From Bacteroidota bacterium (GTDB lineage Bacteria > Bacteroidota > Bacteroidia > Chitinophagales > Chitinophagaceae), in NCBI GenBank assembly GCA_023423405.1, contig JAFAFR010000037.1, positions 248,001 to 312,000 on the forward strand: DNA of 64,000 nucleotides, given 5' to 3'. The notes under the pieces were generated by a model, which was not told where the DNA came from, searched no databases, and saw nothing but the letters and a program-made list of their open reading frames with translations. This document shows, one piece after another, positions 1 through 9,200 of this stretch. The stretch's first letter is position 1. Each line of letters begins with the position of its first letter. A program made the translations under genes and the position numbers.

Positions 1-249
1 GAGATCCAGGCTTTCTGTAAAAAGAATTACGGCGTAAGTTTTCCGATGAGTGAAAAAGTGAGCGTGAAGGGCGAGGACATCCACCCGCTTTTCAAATACC
101 TCACCAACGAAGCGGAGAGAATGGGGGTGAAAGATCCGATCAAGTGGAACTTCACCAAATTTCTTATTGACGAAAATGGCAAGCTGATCGCTGTATTTCC
201 CAGTGCCGTGAAGCCCCTGAGCGAAGAGATCACCAAGTACCTGAATTAA
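1..249 (+). CDS. Glutathione peroxidase, C-terminal part (cut by window edge)
   Basis: The reading frame is open from base 1 to the TAA at 247-249 and encodes the last 82 residues of a glutathione peroxidase. These thiol peroxidases reduce H2O2 and lipid hydroperoxides, in bacteria usually with thioredoxin as electron donor. The block WNFTKFLID near residue 50 of the fragment is the family signature that holds the Trp and Asn of the catalytic Cys-Gln-Trp-Asn set. The stretch SFPMSEKVSVKG before it is also typical. The catalytic Cys (or Sec) and Gln lie upstream of the window, so the peroxidatic residue cannot be judged. The next gene, holB, starts 12 bp downstream on the same strand. Identity is secure; the 5' end is missing only because of the window boundary. 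Confidence 0.93.
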   Translation, partial: EIQAFCKKNYGVSFPMSEKVSVKGEDIHPLFKYLTNEAERMGVKDPIKWNFTKFLIDENGKLIAVFPSAVKPLSEEITKYLN

Positions 250-261
250 TATCTTCGCCGC

Positions 262-1416
262 ATGCGCTTTGAAGCGGTCATTGACCAGCCGGAAATAAAA
301 CAACAATTGCGGGAAATGGTGCAGCAGAACCGGCTGAGCCATGCCCTGCTCTTTCTTTCGAAAGAAGGCGCCGGCGGTCTGCCCCTGGCCCTGGCCTTTG
401 CGTCCTATGTGGTATGCGAAAGGGCCGCGGCCGAAGGACTCAAGGATGCCTGCGGCACCTGCGCTGGCTGCACCAAATCGGCGTCCCTGGTTCATCCGGA
501 TATTCACTTTTCCTATCCTGTGATCCCCCGCAAACCGGGCGACAAACCCGTCAGCACCGATTATATCAGCGACTGGCGCGAATTCATCCGCAGCAATCCT
601 TATGGCAACCTGTACGACTGGCTGCAATCGATCCGCGCCGAGAACAAGCAGGGGAATATTACCGCCGAAGAATGCAACGACATCATCCGCAAGCTCAACC
701 TGAAAACCTTTGAAAGCAGGTACAAGGTGCTGGTGATGTGGATGCCGGAGCTGCTGGGAAAAGAAGGGAATAAACTGCTCAAGCTGATCGAAGAACCGCC
801 TGCCAATACGCTGTTCCTGCTGGTAGCGGAGAACGAGGCACTGATACTGCCTACCATTCTTTCGCGCTGCCAACTGGTGAAGATTCCGCAGTTGAGCGAC
901 CAGGCGGTGTACAACCAGTTGGTGAACGGCATGGGCGTTCCCGAAGAAAAAGCGCACCAGGTAGCGGCCATCAGTGAAGGCAATTTCCGGGAAGCGAAAC
1001 AGCAACTGGAACATGCGGAAGACGACTGGCAGGCCCTGGTAAGGGAATGGCTGAACTGCATCCTGAAAAACGGACCCGTGGCGCTCGTCAAGTGGATCGA
1101 GGAGGTCAGCAAGCTGGGCCGGGAAAAACAGAAACAGTTCCTGCGCTATTTCACCCACCTGCTGGAACAGAGCCTGCGCATCCGCATCCTGGGAGAAAAC
1201 AGTGCCTGGGCGCAAAACCTGCCGCCGGCCGAAAGGGATTTTATTCTTCGCATCAATAAGCTTTCGGGTATTGAGCAACAGGAAGCCATTGTTGCACTGC
1301 TGGACCAGACCGCCTATTATATAGAAAGAAATGCTAATGCAAAGATGCTTTTTCATGCCGTCAGCATCAAACTCGCCCACCTGCTGCGCGACAGAACCCG
1401 GGTATCCGTCTGGTAG
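262..1416 (+). CDS. holB: DNA polymerase III subunit delta'
   Basis: This 384-residue protein is the delta-prime subunit of the clamp loader, which opens and loads the beta sliding clamp. The N-terminal AAA+ module (about 1-210) has a degenerate P-loop region (EGAGGLPLA, 35-43) without GKT/S, as usual for delta-prime. A four-cysteine zinc module is visible at C52, C64, C67 and C70. KLLKLIEEPP (171-180) and the SRC arginine-finger motif (201-203) are conserved clamp-loader features. The C-terminal collar domain follows. It lies 12 bp after the glutathione peroxidase gene and about 55 bp before the PSP1/RicT gene. holB next to a yaaT/ricT gene is also the arrangement in Bacillus subtilis, which supports both calls. 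Confidence 0.95.
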   Translation: MRFEAVIDQPEIKQQLREMVQQNRLSHALLFLSKEGAGGLPLALAFASYVVCERAAAEGLKDACGTCAGCTKSASLVHPDIHFSYPVIPRKPGDKPVSTDYISDWREFIRSNPYGNLYDWLQSIRAENKQGNITAEECNDIIRKLNLKTFESRYKVLVMWMPELLGKEGNKLLKLIEEPPANTLFLLVAENEALILPTILSRCQLVKIPQLSDQAVYNQLVNGMGVPEEKAHQVAAISEGNFREAKQQLEHAEDDWQALVREWLNCILKNGPVALVKWIEEVSKLGREKQKQFLRYFTHLLEQSLRIRILGENSAWAQNLPPAERDFILRINKLSGIEQQEAIVALLDQTAYYIERNANAKMLFHAVSIKLAHLLRDRTRVSVW

Positions 1417-1423
1417 CTTTGCT

Positions 1424-1431
1424 TATATTTG
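1424..1431 (+). promoter_or_regulatory. Putative -7 box for the PSP1/RicT gene
   Basis: TATATTTG matches the Bacteroidota -7 consensus TAnnTTTG and lies about 40 bp before the ATG at 1471, in the short gap after holB. No TTTG -33 element is seen at the expected 19-21 bp spacing, so this is a half-supported promoter. The gene may also be read through from holB. Confidence 0.35.
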
Positions 1432-1470
1432 TAAAATCTAATTAATTCACATTCATTTTATTAACGATAT

Positions 1471-2967
1471 ATGGGATGTAGCAGTTGTGGAACCGGATCG
1501 CCGAAAGGGTGCAAAAGCAACGGGGGTTGTTCCTCGGGCGGATGCAACCGGATGAATGCTTACGATTGGTTGCAGAACCTGCCCTTTGCCGACCTTGAAT
1601 CGGCCTGCAAAGTGGTGGAAGTTTCTTTTAATAAGGGCAGCCGGAAAGATTTTTTCCGCAACAACGCCCTGCAACAGTTTGAAAAAGGCGACCAGGTAAC
1701 CGTGGAAGGTGTGAGCGGGGTAGATGTGGGAGAGATTTCACTGACCGGTGAGATCGTGCGCCTGCAGCTCAAGAAAAGAGGCATTAACGAATTTGATCCT
1801 GAAATGAAAAAAGTGTTGCGGCGCGCCAACGACCGCGACCTTGACCTGATGCGGATCAATAAGGCCCGGGAAGCCGAAGCGGTGATCCGCGCCAGGGCCA
1901 TCGCCCGCCAGTTGAAGCTTGACATGAAGATCAGCGAAGTAGAAATCCAGGCGGATGGACGCAAAGCCACTTTCTTTTATATCGCAGACGACCGGGTCGA
2001 TTTCAGGGAACTGATCAAGATATATGCCAGCGAATTCAAGGTAAAAGTGGAAATGCGCCAGATCGGTGCCCGCCAGGAAGCGGCCAAGGTGGGCGGCATT
2101 GGAAGCTGCGGCCGGGAGCTTTGTTGCAGCACCTGGCTCACTGATTTCAAAAGTGTAAACACCACGGCAGCGCGTTACCAGAACCTGAGCATCAACCAAA
2201 CCAAACTAAGCGGCCAGTGCGGCCGTTTGAAGTGTTGTCTCAATTACGAACTCGACACCTACCTGGATGCTTTGCAGGCCTTCCCCGACAGGGCCGAGAA
2301 CCTGCGCATCACCCGCGGCAATGCCACACTCATCAAAAAAGACATTTTCAAAAACCTGATGTGGTATGTGCTGCCCGACAGCAACAAGCAGTATCCGCTT
2401 ACCATCGACCGGGTACGAAAAATATTATCGCTCAATGCGCAGGGCGTAACGCCCGATGAGCTGGAAGCAGTGGAAGTCACCAGCACCAAGCAAAAAGAAG
2501 TGGAGCCTGAATTTGTGGATGTGGTAGGCCAGATCAGTTTGCGGAGCCTGGAGAAAAACGACCGCCGCCGCAAGCAGCAGCAGAAACAGAAAGCAGCCAC
2601 GCCACGCAATACCGGCGCTGCTGCGCCCCAGCAGGGTGGTGTTCCGGGTCGTGGTGAAAAAACAGGTGGCCGCCCGGATAGGAACCGCGGCGAATCCTCC
2701 AACCGTAACCAGGGTCCCCGCAACGAAGGCGGACCGCGGCCTGAGAACCGCAATCGCTCACAACAGGATCGCGGCCCGCGTGAAAACAGACCACAGAACC
2801 AGGGAGGTAACCAGGGTCCCCGCGAAGGCCGGCCACAAAATCCCGACGCCGGCCAGGGTCCGCGTGAGAACCGTCCCCCCAACAACGGTGGTGGTCAAAA
2901 CCGGCGCTCCAATGAACGCCGCGGCGGTGGCCCTGCAGCGGGTGGCGAAGACAAAGGCGCCGTTTAA
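1471..2967 (+). CDS. PSP1 domain protein, RicT (YaaT)-like, with long disordered tail
   Basis: This 498-residue protein belongs to the PSP1/RicT family. In Bacillus, RicT joins RicA and RicF in an iron-sulfur complex that stimulates RNase Y-dependent mRNA processing. The start is Cys/Gly-rich (C3, C6, C14, C20, C25). The PSP1 core spans about 40-345 and carries the family cysteines in GSCGRELCC (C213, C218, C219) and GQCGRLKCC (C250, C255, C256). From about residue 365 to the end the protein becomes a basic, Gly/Asn/Gln/Arg/Pro-rich tail. This tail has a degenerate repeat of the type QGPRExRPQN and should be disordered, perhaps RNA-binding. No ricA or ricF gene is in the window. The family call is firm; the role in RNA processing here is inferred from homologues and from the holB neighbourhood. 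Confidence 0.88.
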   Translation: MGCSSCGTGSPKGCKSNGGCSSGGCNRMNAYDWLQNLPFADLESACKVVEVSFNKGSRKDFFRNNALQQFEKGDQVTVEGVSGVDVGEISLTGEIVRLQLKKRGINEFDPEMKKVLRRANDRDLDLMRINKAREAEAVIRARAIARQLKLDMKISEVEIQADGRKATFFYIADDRVDFRELIKIYASEFKVKVEMRQIGARQEAAKVGGIGSCGRELCCSTWLTDFKSVNTTAARYQNLSINQTKLSGQCGRLKCCLNYELDTYLDALQAFPDRAENLRITRGNATLIKKDIFKNLMWYVLPDSNKQYPLTIDRVRKILSLNAQGVTPDELEAVEVTSTKQKEVEPEFVDVVGQISLRSLEKNDRRRKQQQKQKAATPRNTGAAAPQQGGVPGRGEKTGGRPDRNRGESSNRNQGPRNEGGPRPENRNRSQQDRGPRENRPQNQGGNQGPREGRPQNPDAGQGPRENRPPNNGGGQNRRSNERRGGGPAAGGEDKGAV

Positions 2968-2988
2968 CCAGCTTAACCCTGACGTCAC

Positions 2989-4446
2989 TCAGTCGCGGTA
3001 ATCAAGCGCAGGTTTCCGGTCGCCCAGTAAGGGTTCGTAACGGAAATGCCCACCCCGGCTTTGCTCAAATTCTGCTTTTGCTTTTTTGATGGCATCGGGC
3101 TGGAGGAAAAGATCAATGGCGGTAAGCGCCATGGACTTTGCCGCCACCATCATGCCCTTGGTGCCGATACCCATTCCGCCGCAGGCAACGGCCTGCCAAC
3201 TGTGCGCCGGCGTGCCGGGCACCCAGGTAGCGGCCGACATGCCCACGGTGGGAACATTCCAGCTCACATCACCCACATCAGTGGATCCCATGGACGGATA
3301 GTTTTCTTTCACCAGCGGCTTAACGGTAGTCGCCGTTGCCAGCGGAGGCGCTTCAAATCCCAGGCTGGCCTGTATGGATCTTGCAAAAGCCGTTTCTTCG
3401 GCAGTATAGTTTACGCCGCCCACCAGTTGAAGATTGGCCTGCATGAATTTGGCAAGCTCCTGGTTCAGCAACATGTCGTAGGTGCCGCCAATGATCTCGT
3501 ATTCCATCCGGGTGCCGGTACCCAGGGCAGCACCCTCACCCGCTTTGACAATGCGTTCAAAAAGCGCTTTCACTTCATCGCGGTTGGGATGGCGGGCATA
3601 ATAATATACTTCCGCAAAATCGGGTACCACGTTGGGCGCTTTGCCGCCGCTGGTGATCACATAATGGATACGCGCTTCGCTGGGCACATGCTCGCGCATG
3701 AGGTTCACCATATAATCCATGGCTTCCACTGCATCGAGGGCCGACCTTCCTTTTTCCGGGGCCGCCGCTGCATGCGCCGCCACGCCGTAGAAGCGGAACT
3801 TGGCGCTTTTATTCGCCAGCGCGCCATCGTACTTGGTGGCATTATCATCGCCCGGGTGCCAGTGGATCACCACGTCCACGTCGCGGAACAAACCTTCGCG
3901 CACCATATATACTTTACCGGAACCGCCTTCTTCGGCAGGCGTACCGTACACTCTGATGGTGCCTTTGAATTTGCCGGCTTCCATGAGCTTGCGTATTTCA
4001 ATAGCCGCTGCCACGGATGCCGTACCGAACAGGTTATGACCACATCCATGTCCCGAGCTGCGTCCCTCCACCGGCTTTTTTTCCGCAACGGCCTGTTGCG
4101 ATAAGCCTGGTAAAGCGTCAAACTCCGCCAGTATACCAATAACAGGAGAACCGCTTCCATAGCTGGCTACAAAGGCCGTGGGAATGCCGGCCACGCCGGA
4201 GTCGATGGCGAACCCATTGCTGCGTAGCGTCTCGCGGAGCAGTGCCGAACTTTTCACTTCCTTATAACCCAGCTCGGCAAAATCCCAAATCTGTAATGCA
4301 ATACCTTTATAGCTGTCATAGTTCAAATCGAGGTCGCGGATGGCGGACTGTTTGATATCCGCAAGACGGGCATTGGTTTTTTGTGCAGGTGTTGTAGAGG
4401 CAATCAACAGCAGCAGGAAAACGGGGAAAAGACAGGTTCTCGACAT
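2989..4446 (-). CDS. M20 family metallo-amidohydrolase, secreted (AbgB/HipO-like)
   Basis: The start chosen is the ATG at 4446, giving 485 residues that open with a signal peptide (MSRTCLFPVFLLLLIASTTPA). The frame stays open upstream to 4833, but that extension runs antisense into the divergent hydrolase and is not credible. M20D enzymes hydrolyse amide bonds, for example of aminobenzoyl-glutamate, N-acyl amino acids or hippurate, with a di-metal centre. Metal-site motifs are visible: LAEFDALPG (D110), GHGCGHN (132-138) and PAEEGG (E172/E173). A dimerisation domain is inserted around 210-320. The signal peptide points to the periplasm, where it may trim peptides or conjugates. It converges with the RicT-like gene and is divergent from the alpha/beta hydrolase, with start codons only 12 bp apart. 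The substrate cannot be told. Confidence 0.88.
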   Translation of the reverse strand: MSRTCLFPVFLLLLIASTTPAQKTNARLADIKQSAIRDLDLNYDSYKGIALQIWDFAELGYKEVKSSALLRETLRSNGFAIDSGVAGIPTAFVASYGSGSPVIGILAEFDALPGLSQQAVAEKKPVEGRSSGHGCGHNLFGTASVAAAIEIRKLMEAGKFKGTIRVYGTPAEEGGSGKVYMVREGLFRDVDVVIHWHPGDDNATKYDGALANKSAKFRFYGVAAHAAAAPEKGRSALDAVEAMDYMVNLMREHVPSEARIHYVITSGGKAPNVVPDFAEVYYYARHPNRDEVKALFERIVKAGEGAALGTGTRMEYEIIGGTYDMLLNQELAKFMQANLQLVGGVNYTAEETAFARSIQASLGFEAPPLATATTVKPLVKENYPSMGSTDVGDVSWNVPTVGMSAATWVPGTPAHSWQAVACGGMGIGTKGMMVAAKSMALTAIDLFLQPDAIKKAKAEFEQSRGGHFRYEPLLGDRKPALDYRD

Positions 4447-4458
4447 AGCAGTATATTG

Positions 4459-5322
4459 ATGATACAATATAAAACATTTGTGAAAAGATCCTTCCTGGTC
4501 CTCGGTCTGTTCACAGCCGCCTGGCTGGTGTTTGCACAGTCCTGCATGACTTTCAGAACACCCGATAAAAAATCGGTTGCTGCTTTCCGTGAGAAAGGGA
4601 TTATCCTGGAAACAACTACCGTACGGCGCGATGGGCACCGCCTTCATTACGTGCAAACCGGAGATGCGCAAAAGCCAACCCTTGTGTTTGTACACGGAAC
4701 GCCCGGTAGCTGGACGGCCTTCGAATCCTACCTGCGCGATTCTTTGCTGCGCGAAAAATTCCGGCTGATTGCTGTGGACCGTCCCGGCTTTGGCTACAGC
4801 GATTTTGGAGATGCTATGCCCCTGGCGGAGCAATCGGCGTTGTTAGGTCCCCTCCTGCTTTCACTGAAGAACGGGCAACCGCTCTGGCTGGTGGGACATT
4901 CACTGGGAGGTCCTATGGTAATGCAACTGGAGCTCGACTACCCCGCGCTGGCCGATGGACTGGTGATCATTTCCGGCAGCATTGATCCCGCAGCAGAAAA
5001 ACCCGAGCGGTGGCGGCCCATCCTGTACAAGACGCCGCTCAACCTGCTGGTGCCCGGCGCCATGCGTCCTTCCAATAAGGAACTCTGGTTCCTGAAAGCC
5101 GATCTGGCGGAGATGCAGGACAGGCTGCCAGCCATTCATTGTCCCGTGATTTTCATTCACGGGCGTGAAGATACCTGGGTGCCGCCTGTAAACGTGGACT
5201 ATGGTTTGCGCATGCTCACGGGAACCCATAGCATCGATACGCTCTGGCTCGAAGGGAATCATTTCATTCCCTGGACCAGGTTTTCGGCTATACGGGACCG
5301 TTTGCTGGAGCTCGGCCCCTGA
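4459..5322 (+). CDS. Alpha/beta hydrolase, membrane-anchored or exported
   Basis: The protein has 287 residues if it starts at the ATG at 4459; GTG at 4480 is an alternative. A hydrophobic N-terminus (12-28, ending FAQSC) suggests a signal anchor or a loosely matching lipobox with C29. The alpha/beta-hydrolase fold is clear: oxyanion region FVHGTPG (77-83), nucleophile elbow VGHSLGG (S148), acid D238 in HGREDTWVP, and H268 in EGNHFIPW. Members hydrolyse esters, amides or epoxides, and nothing here fixes the substrate. The 12-bp gap to the divergent amidohydrolase means that the two promoters must overlap each other's coding region or 5' leader. The TGA at 5320-5322 is almost flush with the stop of the convergent AIM24-family gene. 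Confidence 0.85.
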   Translation: MIQYKTFVKRSFLVLGLFTAAWLVFAQSCMTFRTPDKKSVAAFREKGIILETTTVRRDGHRLHYVQTGDAQKPTLVFVHGTPGSWTAFESYLRDSLLREKFRLIAVDRPGFGYSDFGDAMPLAEQSALLGPLLLSLKNGQPLWLVGHSLGGPMVMQLELDYPALADGLVIISGSIDPAAEKPERWRPILYKTPLNLLVPGAMRPSNKELWFLKADLAEMQDRLPAIHCPVIFIHGREDTWVPPVNVDYGLRMLTGTHSIDTLWLEGNHFIPWTRFSAIRDRLLELGP

Positions 5323-5323
5323 A

Positions 5324-6127
5324 TTACCAGCCGTCGCCGTCGAGCATATTGCCGAGTCCGCCGAGAATGGAGCCTTCTTCTTTCCGGGAAGTGGTTCCAT
5401 ACTGCAACACGCGGCTGGCCAGCCTGCTGATAGGAAGGGTCTGTATCCATACGGTGCCAGGTCCACGCAGCGTGGCAAAGAACAATCCTTCGCCGCCGAA
5501 AATGGTGTTGCGGATCCCACCAACGTATTGAATATCGAAATCGATGGTTTGCGTATAGGCAACCACGCAACCGGTATCGAGCTTAATGGTTTCACCGGCC
5601 TGCAGTTCGCGGGCAAATACATGTCCGCCGGCGTGCACAAAGGCCATGCCATCGCCTTCCAGTTTCTGCATAATAAACCCTTCACCGCCGAAAATACCCG
5701 TGCCCAGCTTGCGTTGCAGCGCGATGCCGATGCTCACGCCTTTGGCGGCGCAGAGGAAGGCGTCTTTCTGGCAGATCACGCGGCCGCCCAGTTGCAGCAG
5801 GTCGAGCGGAATGATCTTGCCGGGATAGGGCGAAGCAAAACTTACTTTCTTTTTACCCTGCGACTGGTTGGTGAAAGTGGTCATAAAAAGACTTTCCCCC
5901 GTAAGCACCCGCTTACCGGCGCTCATGAGCTTTCCCAGTAAACCACCACCACTACCCGAACGCTGCTGTGAGCCATCGCCGAATATGGTGGCCATTTGTA
6001 CGCCATCGTCCATCATCATAAAGCTGCCGCTTTCGGCAACGGCCGTTTCATTGGGATCCAGTTCCACTTCCACAAACTGCATTTCCTCTCCAAATATCCG
6101 GTAGTCGATCTCGTGGTTATTTCTCAT
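5324..6127 (-). CDS. AIM24/TIGR00266 family protein
   Basis: This 267-residue protein belongs to the AIM24-like family (TIGR00266, formerly DUF124), a beta-rich fold of unknown biochemical role. The start is placed at MRNNHEIDY (6127); the open frame extends 11 codons further but runs towards the terminator hairpin. The family features are Gly-rich strands with GGEGF/GGEGLFF (GIFGGEGFIMQKLEGDG, NTIFGGEGLFFATLRGPG) and the end motif GDGW. No signal peptide or membrane segment is visible, so a cytosolic location is expected. It sits just downstream of the terminator of the efflux operon, as a separate transcription unit on the same strand. Family assignment is good; function is unknown. Confidence 0.85.
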   Translation of the reverse strand: MRNNHEIDYRIFGEEMQFVEVELDPNETAVAESGSFMMMDDGVQMATIFGDGSQQRSGSGGGLLGKLMSAGKRVLTGESLFMTTFTNQSQGKKKVSFASPYPGKIIPLDLLQLGGRVICQKDAFLCAAKGVSIGIALQRKLGTGIFGGEGFIMQKLEGDGMAFVHAGGHVFARELQAGETIKLDTGCVVAYTQTIDFDIQYVGGIRNTIFGGEGLFFATLRGPGTVWIQTLPISRLASRVLQYGTTSRKEEGSILGGLGNMLDGDGW

Positions 6128-6150
6128 AATTCGATGTTTTCTTTCAGATG

Positions 6151-6191
6151 AATAAAACAAATCAATGGTTGCCTGTTAGGGGCAACCATTG
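6151..6191 (-). terminator. Rho-independent terminator of the tetR-tolC-MFP-RND operon
   Basis: A perfect 11-bp inverted repeat (CAATGGTTGCC at 6163-6173, GGCAACCATTG at 6181-6191, 7-nt loop) lies 22 bp after the RND stop. Read on the minus strand it is followed by ATTTGTTTTATT, a T-rich tail. It separates the efflux operon from the AIM24-family gene. Confidence 0.8.
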
Positions 6192-6212
6192 ACAAGAGGA
6201 CAAAATTAAGGA

Positions 6213-9200
6213 TCAGAACCAGCTTCCGATAAAGGCTTCATTGCCTCTTAAGTCGCTGCGGCCCTGCAGGCGCCTGCGGCGGCGGCCTACTTTCACCCGC
6301 TGCATCAGCATGGTGATGATCATGAGCAGCGCAAACAGGAAGGTCAGCGGCGGAATTCCCATAAAGCTGATCCATTTTCCACCGAACTGGCGGCGCATGG
6401 GACGGCGCAGCCTTTCTGCGATCAGGTACATCGAAGGCACGATCACCAGTGTCATGAAGAAAGCGAAGGCGAGACCGAAAATGATGGTCCAGCTCAGCGG
6501 TTTCCAGAACACCACGTTGTCGCCCCCAAAGAAAATATGCGGGTTCAGGTCAGAGAACAGGGTAACGAAGTTGATGTTAAAGCCCACGGCAATGGGAATG
6601 AAGCCGAGGATGGCAGCAAGGGCCGTCAGCAATACCGGGATGATCCTGGTTTTACCCGCCTGCACCACCGCTTCCCTGGTTTTCAGGCCACGGGCGCGCA
6701 GCTCTTCCGCAAATTCTATCACCAGGATACCGTTCTTCACCACAATACCCGCCAGGCCCACAATACCAAGTCCGGTCATCAGTACCGAGAACTCCATACC
6801 GAAAATGGTGAAACCAAGCAGCACTCCTATGACACTGAACACAATTTCAGTAAGAATGATAATGGGCTTGCTCACCGAGTTGAACTGCAATACGAGTGTG
6901 AGCAAAATGAGGCCCAGGGCAATGAACAAGGCTTTCATGAGGAAGGCGCCTGTTTCCGCCTGTTGTTCCCCTTCACCGGTTTGCTTGATGGTAACGCCAT
7001 CGGCCTTGCCTTTGAAATTATTGATATAGCCGGCGATCACCTGGTTCACGGCGGTGGCGTTATAACCCTGCGTGGTAAGCACGTTGGAACGGATGGTGAT
7101 CATGCGTTTCTGGTTCTTACGCTTCACGCTGCCGAAAGTGCTGGTGGGCTCCACCTTCACCAGGGCGCCGATGGGAATGTCTTTTACGGCGCCGCCGCTG
7201 GCCATATCGCGGAAGGATATGCGCATATTCAGCAATCCTGCGAGATCGTGGCGCTGCAGCTCGTTGTTGCGCAACTGTATCTTATATTCTTCCTTACCTT
7301 CTTTGACCTTGGAAACTTCGCGGCCAAACAGCGCGGTGCGGATGGCCTGTCCTACCTGGGCGCTCGACACACCCTGGATCAGGGCCCGCTCACGGTCAAC
7401 GGTAAGCGTAATTTCGGGGTTGTTCAAATCCACATCCATCTTCAGTTCTTCCACGCCCGGCACCTGTATGGAGTCGAGGTAGTTTTTCAGGTTGACGGCT
7501 GTTTTCACCAGGTTGTCGAAATCGTCGCTGGCCACTTCGATGTTCACCGGCGGATCGGTGGGCGGGCCACTGCTTTCCTGGTCCACGCTGATCTCGGCGC
7601 CCGGCACACCGGTCATGGCGGCACGGATGCGATCGAGGTAAGGACGGGTATTGTGGCCGTGTCTCTTTTCATACTCTACGAAGGAAACCTGGATGCGTCC
7701 GAGTTCGCTGCGGGTACTGCGGTCGCCGGAAGAAGGATCACTGGCGCCGATGGCCACGTTGGCGATCACACTCTCCACGATGGGATTGGTCTTTCCTTTT
7801 TCGTAGTCGATGCCCAGGATGGTATCCACGCGGTGTTCCAGCATGCGCGTGATGCTGTCGGTATATTCTACTCGCGTGCCCACCGGCAGTTTCAGGTACA
7901 CATAGATCTGGTTGGGATCGCCTTTCGGGAAGAAGGCGATGCCCACGCGGCCGGAGGAAACGCCGCCTATGAAAATAAAGATGGAAAATATCAGTAAGGC
8001 TACCGTGCCGAGGAGCAGGTAAACCGGCCGCCATCCCTTGAGGGCCCAGCGAAGCAGGTTCTCATAATGGCTCATGATCCAGGGCAGGGCGCGGTTCTGG
8101 AAACTGTGAATGGCATCGTCCAGCACATACCGGTTCAGCAGGTTCAGGAGCAGGAAAAAGATGAGCAGGTTGCCCAGGAAGGGCGCACCCAGCACATCGA
8201 GCAAAAGTCCCACGGCCAGCACGATCCAGAAAACGGGCTTCCGGAAAATGGCGCTCTTGGATTCTTTCTCTCCCTCGGGGTGGTTCATGAAATCAACCGC
8301 GAAAACGGGGTTCATGATAAAGGCCACCACCAGCGAAGCCGCGAGCGTAAAGATCAGCATGGCCGGTAAAAAGACCATGAACCTTCCGATGATGCCCGGC
8401 CAGAAAAGCAGTGGGAAGAATGGCGCCAGCGTGGTAAGGGTACCCGCGAGCACGGGGATGAACACTTCACCGGCAGCCATCTTGGTGGCCCTGTCGATGT
8501 GCAGTTTTCCCCGTCCCTCCGTAAAGATCCGGTGCGTGTTTTCTATCACCACAATGGCATCGTCCACAATAATGCCCAGGCCAAAAAGCAGGGCGAACAG
8601 CACCATGAAGTTGAGGGTCACATTGGAGCCAATGATGAGTTCCGCGACCGGTAGTAGCACAAAGGCCACGAACATACTGAGCGGTACGCTCAAGGCTACG
8701 AAAAAGGCGTTGGTAACACCCATAAAGAACATGAGCACAATCAATACCAGTATGAAACCGATAATGATGGAGTTAACGAGTTCATTGAAAGAAGCGCGGG
8801 TACGGATGCTCTGGTCGCCGGTTACCACGGCTTTCAGGTTTTCCGGGTAGATCACACCTTTTGCTTCTTTCACCACCTTCTGCACTTCCTCGCTGGTTTC
8901 AATGAGGTTCTCTCCCGCTCTTTTGATCACGTTAAGGGTTACCACGTTCTTGCCATCGAGGCGCGCAAAGCTTTCTACATCCTTGGTGGTGTCTTTCACT
9001 ACGGCAATATCCTTCAGGTAGATGGGGAAGCCGCCGGTATTGCGGACGATCACTTTTTCAATATCGTACTTGGTCTTGAACTGGCCCTTGAGCTGCAGGT
9101 TGCGTTTCATGGTGCCCACATCCAGCAGACCGCCGGAGATGTCCATGTTCTCACGGGCCACCGCGTTGGCGATGTCGTCGAAAGTGATGCCGGAATTCTG

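Noticed and set aside
4447..4833. N-terminal extension of the M20 amidohydrolase
   Set aside because: It lies antisense in the alpha/beta hydrolase gene, and the signal peptide starts at the ATG at 4446.
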